A stretch of 64,000 nucleotides of DNA from contig NC_082684.1 in assembly GCF_949987515.2 (NCBI RefSeq), positions 154,494,044 to 154,558,043 on the forward strand, read 5' to 3'. Source of the stretch: Delphinus delphis. Its lineage: Eukaryota > Chordata > Mammalia > Artiodactyla > Delphinidae. The notes under the pieces are model-generated. The model saw nothing but the letters and a program-made list of their open reading frames with translations. It was not told the DNA's origin and did no database searches. Both the position numbers and the translations under genes were made by a program. Below, one piece after another: positions 57,890 to 64,000 of the stretch; the first letter of the stretch is position 1; the number at the start of each line of letters is the position of its first letter.

Positions 57890-58085
57890 GATGCAGACCA
57901 GCTCTACCACATAGTTTTGGACCAGCAGCAGCAGTATCACCTGGGAACTTGCTAGAAACACAAATTCTTGGGTTCATCCCAGAAATTCTGAGTCAGAAAC
58001 CCTGGAGGTGGGACCCAGGAATCTGTATTTTCACAATCCTTCCAGGTGATTCTGGTTCCTGCACAAAGACAGTGGTCATGTGCCT
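57890..58085. mobile_element. hAT-Charlie MER5A-type element
   Basis: 'agcagtatcacctgggaact', 'cttgctagaaacacaaattc' and 'caggaatctgtattttcac' follow the MER5A consensus. Confidence 0.8.
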
Positions 58086-59267
58086 TTGATATACGTAATT
58101 GGGCGCCACTAGATTCTCTCTAACCTTAAAATTCTACATGAATGAGATTTGACTCTCTTTACACTGTCAGGACATACCTACTATTTCATGTTTCAAGTCT
58201 CTCTCATTGAAATGGTCTTTACAATTACCCTGAATTAATACCATTCATGGTTGAATGAAAGTACTGAGGATTAAAAAGTATAATTTCTCTATTCATAATT
58301 AATTGACTAGGCTCTTTGATATAAGCCATGAGAAAGGATAGTGTATTATTATTTTTGTTTCCTACTGACCTCTGATGTTTGCTAGTGCATGATGAAAATT
58401 CATGAGATTCCTCTAAATAGGCTTATTTTATGTGCCCAAAGAGTGGGTTGATTCCCAGCTGGGTTATTCACCAAGAAGCCCGGTTCCTGAGATTGACCTC
58501 CACCCACTAAGTACCAGACAGTCAATGTGACCCAAGGAATTTTCCACTACCTATCAAAAAAAAAAAAAAGGTCTGCTGGGAAAAATTCCAGAGTAGTATC
58601 TCTAGAAAATAAAATCCTCTTTTTATTAGAGAAGGAAAAAATGTTAATAAAAAATTTATTAGAGAATGAAAAAAATCAATGAGATTAGTATAGGCTGCCC
58701 ACAGTTACTGACCAAAATCTCAAAGCAGAATAGTACTATTTAGCTTTTCCTGACTGTGAATTGGGGATCATCCTGGTGACCGCCACAAAATCGTAAGTAC
58801 AATGAGCTAATTTATTAGCAGGGCCCTCAGCGATCACGGGATGTGTCCTAAACAAAATGAAGAGTGCAAGGCAACAGGTTGGGAGCAGACCAAGAGTGAG
58901 AATCTGACCTACTTTTCTAATGAGAAAGCACATATTTTTTCCTCCTATTGGTTTGCCCTCCTTCGTGCCCACTTGGTCAGGGATAGCAGTGAACTTCGGT
59001 GATTGCTCTGAATTGAAGGAAACTGTGTCTTCTCATGTCATCCCCCTGTTTTAATCCAAGCATCAGTGGTCTTGTGTAAGATGACCTTCGGGGGCACAAG
59101 ACTGCCTCTAGAGCATCCTTGAGAAGATTCACCGACTGCTCTTTTCCCACCCACCGTTCCCTGCTTCTCAGGTCATTAGCATCCCCACGATGCCCTCTTC
59201 CTGTCTAAAGCCCCATGTTTTCGAACAAGAAGATACGTGTTATTTTAGAACCCACATAATACCGAAG
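58086..59267. other. ITIH5 intron 5, nothing recognised
   Basis: Non-coding intron with a 13-bp poly(A) near 58558. Confidence 0.4.
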
Positions 59268-59445
59268 GAAGTGGGCTCTAGAGTTTGGGAGACTCAAAAC
59301 GACAGACTTAATATCTCTGAGCCTCAGTTCCACATCTTTTAAATCCACATCATAGAATCACAGTCAGAATTAAGTGACATCATATATAAAAGCAAGTGAG
59401 GATGGTGCCTGGCACATGGTAGATGCTCAATACATAATAGCCCCA
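59268..59445 (+). repeat. MIR SINE
   Basis: 'atatctctgagcctcagttc' and 'gtgcctggcacatggtagat' are MIR core and 3' end. Confidence 0.75.
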
Positions 59446-59755
59446 GCCTCTCCCCCTTCAGAAGTACCTTCTTATTCTTTTTGTCTAGGATGAAAGGCAA
59501 CTCATGAGGGAAAAAAAACTCTTTGGTAACACAGTTTACATTTTCCCATAACAGGTTTCTCTACACCACTAAGAGCTTAGTAAAAACAAATAATCATTAT
59601 TTAGAGGAAAAAACGCACATCATAATGAACATTCTTAACAGGGAATTCAAGAATGTTGATACAGAGAATGCTCTTTATAAAGTATAATGGAATTAGTAGC
59701 TTCCCAAGAGCTCCCTGAAATTATATACAGAATTTGGCATGAAAGTGTACATGTA

Positions 59756-59955
59756 GGGACTTCCCTGGTGGCGCAGCAGTTAAGACTCCATGCTCCCAAT
59801 GCAGGGGGCCCAGGTTCGATCCCTAGTCAGGGAACTACATCTCACGTGCATGCCACAACTAAGAGTTCGCATGCCACAACTAAGGAGCCCACCTGTCGCA
59901 ACTAAGACCCAGCACAACCAAATAAATAAATAAAATAAATATTTTTTTCAAAAAA
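59756..59955 (+). mobile_element. CHR-type SINE, distinct subfamily
   Basis: Head 'gggacttccctggtggcgc', then 'ccaggttcgatccctagtc' and repeated 'catgccacaactaagag', with an AAAT-rich tail. The target-site duplication gaaagtgtacatgt lies at 59741-59754 and 59956-59969. Confidence 0.93.
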
Positions 59956-59969
59956 GAAAGTGTACATGT

Positions 59970-60589
59970 GTATTTTTTTCTGGAGAGATGTCCGTAGCTT
60001 TCACCAGATTCTCCAAGGAGCCCCCATAAAGTTAAGAGCCATGCATACAAGTGCCATTAAATATTCCTATTTTTCCCATTGATTCTATCTTGTAATGACA
60101 AGGCACGTCATCTAATTTGCATAAAGCATGAAGAGAACAGGGATGTTATTCACAAATAAACACTCCCCTCCTAGACAACCACCTGGGGGAAAAGGGAAGC
60201 TGACTGCTATGTACAGTGTCTAAAGGTGAAAAGATTTAGGAGCAAAGAACCACAGTCAAAGTCATCAGCTGAAAGCCACACCTCTTTGGGTCAACTGATG
60301 GGGGATTTCCTGGCCTCTGTTTCCTGTGGGCCTTGGGTTTGCCAACTGTCGGAGAAAAACAGCCAACACCTGGTGATTTATAAAAGGATTTCCAAACAAA
60401 CACTGTCTACTCATTTCCCCTTGGAAAAGAGGCTAAACTGTCTATACTTGCTTATGTAATTTTCTCACCTGGGCTCCAGTGGGGAGATTTCTTCAATAAA
60501 GGGCAAGTCAAAAACATGTGAATAATTGGCCAACTACCCTTCAATGGTCACGATGAAGACAACATTCAAGCAAACTGGCAGAGTATTAA
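59970..60589. other. ITIH5 intron 5, nothing recognised
   Basis: Non-coding intron sequence. Confidence 0.4.
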
Positions 60590-60860
60590 AAGAAGAAGTG
60601 ATGGGGATGTAATTATGGCATGGCGACTATGGTTAATAATACTGTGTTGCATATTTAAGAGGTGCTAAGGGAGTTGATCTTAAAAGTTCTCATCATAAGG
60701 AAAACAATTCTGTAACCACGTATGGTGAGGAATGTCGCTAGGTTTACTGTGGTCATCATTTTGCATTAGATACAAATAAAACATTTTGTTGTACACCTGA
60801 AACTAACATAATGTATGTCAACGGTACCTATATTGGATAGGTCTCGGGGAAAAACAAAGT
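60590..60860 (+). mobile_element. L1 3' fragment
   Basis: 'gatggggatgtaattatgg', 'gggagttgatcttaaaag', 'tgtacacctgaaactaac'. Same tail class as 33965-34395. Confidence 0.7.
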
Positions 60861-61469
60861 GGTAAAGTTGAGGCAATGAAGACGGAAAAGAATTTAAATA
60901 CCATCATAAGTCCCCTATTACATGCAGTTTTCGTATTGGAACGGGGCTTTCTCCTCTATATTGATAGTTGGTATTTTAAATCCTTTTGGAAAATAGCATC
61001 ATATAGATATGACAACATACAGCATAGAATGATAATGCAAATTTACAGCTGAAGGCGTTCAAATTCAACTCCATCACTGTATAGGTAAGCAGTGTTTGCC
61101 CAGATTTCTTAGCCAATTAGCTTACTACTTCACTCCTTACTCAAAGCTCTTTCTTTCCCCAAAATGACACATTACTGAGTCTCAGGTTTCCCTGTTTGAA
61201 TGACTTGCCCAGAGAAACTATGCATGAAAACAAGTACAGCTACCTCATACATTCTAAATGCAGATAACCCCTAAAAACATGAATTACCCCTTCCTGATAC
61301 CATTTTGTGTCCATTGATGACCTCCAACATTAGCTGCTCTACGTGCCTGAAACTGGACCAAATGAAGGCCCAGCAAAAGTAGTGCTAGGACAGCAAAGGA
61401 ATATAAGACTAAGAGGTTTCTGGTAAATTCTTCTACGTTGTCCTCTGGCACTCAGGCAGAACACGGCCC

Positions 61470-62320
61470 AATCACTGAGAAAACCTGGGTGGCATTTTAT
61501 AGATGCAACCTTACAGAGGGTGTCCTTATACTACTATTCAAAACTGCCAATTCGTCTTACCCATTAGGATGGCTACTACCAAATAAAACACAAACACACA
61601 CACACACACAAAAGAAACAAAAAAAACCCACCAGAAAATAGCAAATGTTGTCAAGGGTGTGGAAAAACTGGAACCCCTGTGCACTGTTGGCGGGAATATA
61701 AAATGGTATAACGCTGCGGAAAACGGTACGGTGGTTCCTCAAAAACTTAAAAGTAGAACCGCCACATGATCCAGCAATTCCACTCTGGGGCATATACCCA
61801 ATAGAAGTGAAAGCAGGATCTCAAAGACCCTACACGCCATGTTCATAGCAATGCTATTCACAATAGCCAAGAAGGGGAAGCAACCCAAGTGTCCTTCTAC
61901 AGATAAATGGATGAACAAGATGTGGTCTATATGCACAATGGAATACCAGTCAGCCATAAAAAGGAAGGAAACCCTGTTGTGTGCCACAGTATGGAGGAAC
62001 CCTGAAAACATGATGCTAAGTAAAATAAATCAGTCACGAAAAGACAAGTACTATATGATTCTACTTATACGAGGTCCCTAGAGTTGTTAAACTCATAGAG
62101 ACAGAAAGTAGAATGGTGGTTGCCAAGGTCTGGGGCAGTGGGAGAAGGGAGAGTTGTTAAATGGATATAGAGGTGCAGTTTGGGAAGATGAAGACATTCT
62201 GGAAATTTTGAATAAACTCAACACTACTGAACTGTACACTTCAGAACGACTAGGATGGTCAATTTAATGTTATATGCTTTTTACCACAATTTAAAACTTT
62301 TGTTAATTTTTAAATGAACT
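61470..62320 (+). mobile_element. L1M ORF2/3' fragment
   Basis: The plus strand encodes the L1 ORF2 end block ([20 protein letters not shown]). A (CA)n tract lies at 61588-61611. Antisense to ITIH5. A second, younger L1 tail follows at 62325-62630. Confidence 0.8.
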
Positions 62321-62324
62321 TATT

Positions 62325-62630
62325 TACAAAACAGAAATAGACTCACAGACATAGAAAACAAACTTATGGTTACCAAAGGGGAAAGGCGGGGAGGGATAAA
62401 TTAGGAGTTTGGGGTTAATATACACACACTACTATATATAAAATAGATAAACAACAAGGACCTACTGTACAGCACAGGGAACTATACTCAATATTTTGCA
62501 ATAACCTATAAGGGAAAAGAATCTGATAAAGAAAAAAATATATATATATTTATGTATAACAATCACTGTGCTGTACACCTGAAACTAACACGACATTGTA
62601 AATCAACGACACTTCAATTACAAAAAAACT
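62325..62630 (+). mobile_element. L1 3' fragment
   Basis: 'taaaatagataaacaacaag', 'gtacagcacagggaactata', 'aacctataagggaaaagaat'. It supplies the undisturbed site matching the broken L1 at 43376/43596. Confidence 0.85.
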
Positions 62631-62734
62631 TGTATTGATTTTTCAAAACTGCCCACTCTAAGCTCTTCAAGGGCAGTGACAATGCCTTGGACATCTGCAG
62701 GTGCCAGGCGTTCAGCACAGGACGTGGTGAGGAC

Positions 62735-63250
62735 TCAAGGTACGCTTGCGGAACATTTAACCTGGACACGACTCAGCACATTGGCACATACTTGGGCAGA
62801 TGAATGGAAGGGCCCTTCAAGAGGGTCATCTTGAACGTGTGCTGGTGGGCGTGGCAGATGCTCTAGTTGATACAGGTCCCCTGCATCCACCTCTGGTTGC
62901 AGCCACACTTGTGGTGGACAGTGCCATTCACCCGGACAACACCCCACCTCGCACAGCAAACTAAGACAGCAGGAGAAAGGAAGAAACAGAGTGAGGCCTC
63001 CCAGAGAAGAGCAGGAGGGTCACCAGTACCAAGTGAAAGAGAGAAGGCTACCCTCCCCGGTGTCTCGGAGCCACCCTGCTCAGAGCCAGCGCCGACCCAA
63101 CTAGAGCCAACGTCCACACAGACAAGTAACATGGGTCCTCCTATCAGCATTAAAAACAGAACCAAAAAAAAAACAAATCCAACTATGGAGCCAAATGATT
63201 CATACCTCAATAATTTCTGCACTGAACAATGCTGGAAGCCCTCACATAAC
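62735..63250. other. unassigned; short Cys-rich minus frame
   Basis: Minus-strand reading near 62960-62865 gives RVNGTVHHKCGCNQRWMQG and a stop soon after TCIN. I do not recognise it. It has no clear splice boundaries and could be a pseudogene scrap or chance. Confidence 0.2.
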
Positions 63251-63409
63251 AACCAGATTGCTTCCTGGCAAATGTACAGAGGCCAAGAGGGGCCATGCCC
63301 TTCCAGCTGCAGACTGGAGACTGGATCCAGGGGAAAGACACTCAGCAGTGGGGAACCGGAGCTGGGGGTGAACCGTTAGTCACAATGCAGCCTTTAATAG
63401 GGCAGAGCA

Positions 63410-63570
63410 CCAGATTTAGCAAATAAAAAGACAGGATGTCCGGTTACATCTGAATTTCAGATAAACCACGAATGATTTTTTTAGGATAAGTATGTCTCAG
63501 ATACTGCACAGGATATACTGTTTATCTGAAATTCAACTGTAACGGAGCATCCTGTCTTTTATCTGGCAAT
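63410..63570. mobile_element. palindromic MITE-like DNA element
   Basis: The two halves are inverted copies: 'ccagatttagcaaataaaa' with 'ttttatctggcaatt', and 'tgaatttcagataa' with 'ttatctgaaattcaa'. This resembles a eutherian palindromic MER element. The family is not named with certainty. Confidence 0.75.
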
Positions 63571-63973
63571 TCTGGAAAAGGGAGGGATCTTGTAACCGGT
63601 CTTCTGGAACCAAATTCTGTCTCCTAATCCCTCCTTCACAACAGAATAAGAGCTACACCCAAGAGCTGACAAAATTGACCAACTTAAGCCAGGAATGTAT
63701 TAAAAATCCAATAGCATCTTCACTGCCGACAGTTATTTATTCCTAAATTCTTTTAACAAATATTCATTGAGCACCCATTCTATGCCAGGCACCACACTAG
63801 GTGCCTTGATTACAATCCTGAGAGCCTTCACAGCAAAAGGCAGAGTCATGAGGTTACCAGACCAAGCAAAGAAAAAGAGAAATAAGATTTTTAAACAGAT
63901 TCAACCAACCCCTCATTGTGCATCTACGGATATGCAGAACACAGGCTAGTCTGCAGTCAAAAGTGACTTGAGC

Positions 63974-64000
63974 GCTTCCCTGGTGGTGCAGTGGTTGAGA
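63974..64000 (+). mobile_element. CHR-family SINE, cut by window end
   Basis: The head 'gcttccctggtggtgcagtg' begins a tenth young-type copy that runs out of the window. Confidence 0.9.

Noticed and set aside
54495..64000. Search for ITIH5 exon 5
   Set aside because: No stretch on the minus strand with the expected sequence and splice sites was found, so the exon lies beyond the window.

Overview
The window is mammalian nuclear DNA, most likely from a cetacean. It carries at least nine near-identical copies of a tRNA-derived SINE with the 'cttccctggtggcgcag' head of the CHR family of whales and hippos. It also has many cetartiodactyl-type L1 3' ends and older eutherian repeats (MIR, MaLR, hAT-Charlie, Tigger). 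I saw no BovB or Bov-tA repeats of ruminants. The species cannot be named from the sequence.

The one gene recognised with confidence is ITIH5, the inter-alpha-trypsin inhibitor heavy chain 5, on the minus strand. Nine exons lie between 54494 and 18120. They correspond to exons 6-14 of the 14-exon human gene as I remember it. They encode the end of the N-terminal region, the whole von Willebrand A domain, the linker, the Asp-Pro-His-Phe processing site and the C-terminal heavy-chain domain, ending at a TGA. All junctions are GT/AG, phases agree throughout, and no exon has a stop or frameshift. The first five exons lie beyond position 64000.

Layout: 1-18119 is the region downstream of ITIH5, mostly repeats, with a possible 3' UTR at about 17394-18119. 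Positions 18120-54494 hold the exons and introns 6-13. Positions 54495-64000 are part of intron 5. Introns are filled with L1 fragments (32.6-33.7 kb; 50.94-53.78 kb, close to exon 7), young SINEs, MIRs and DNA-transposon fossils. Several show clear target-site duplications, so the order of insertion can be read.

Points most worth a second look: (1) a TATA box, CTCF-like motif, ETS site, ATG and 79-codon membrane-type frame ending at a splice donor, all within 404-717 on the plus strand, possibly an undescribed first exon; (2) a 41-bp 5' fragment of 5S rRNA flanked by 15-bp direct repeats, resembling a tailless retropseudogene; (3) a 2.8-kb sense-oriented L1 ending about 180 bp before ITIH5 exon 7; (4) a Charlie-type DNA element nested in an L1 tail. 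I found no bacterial-type system, CRISPR array or operon.
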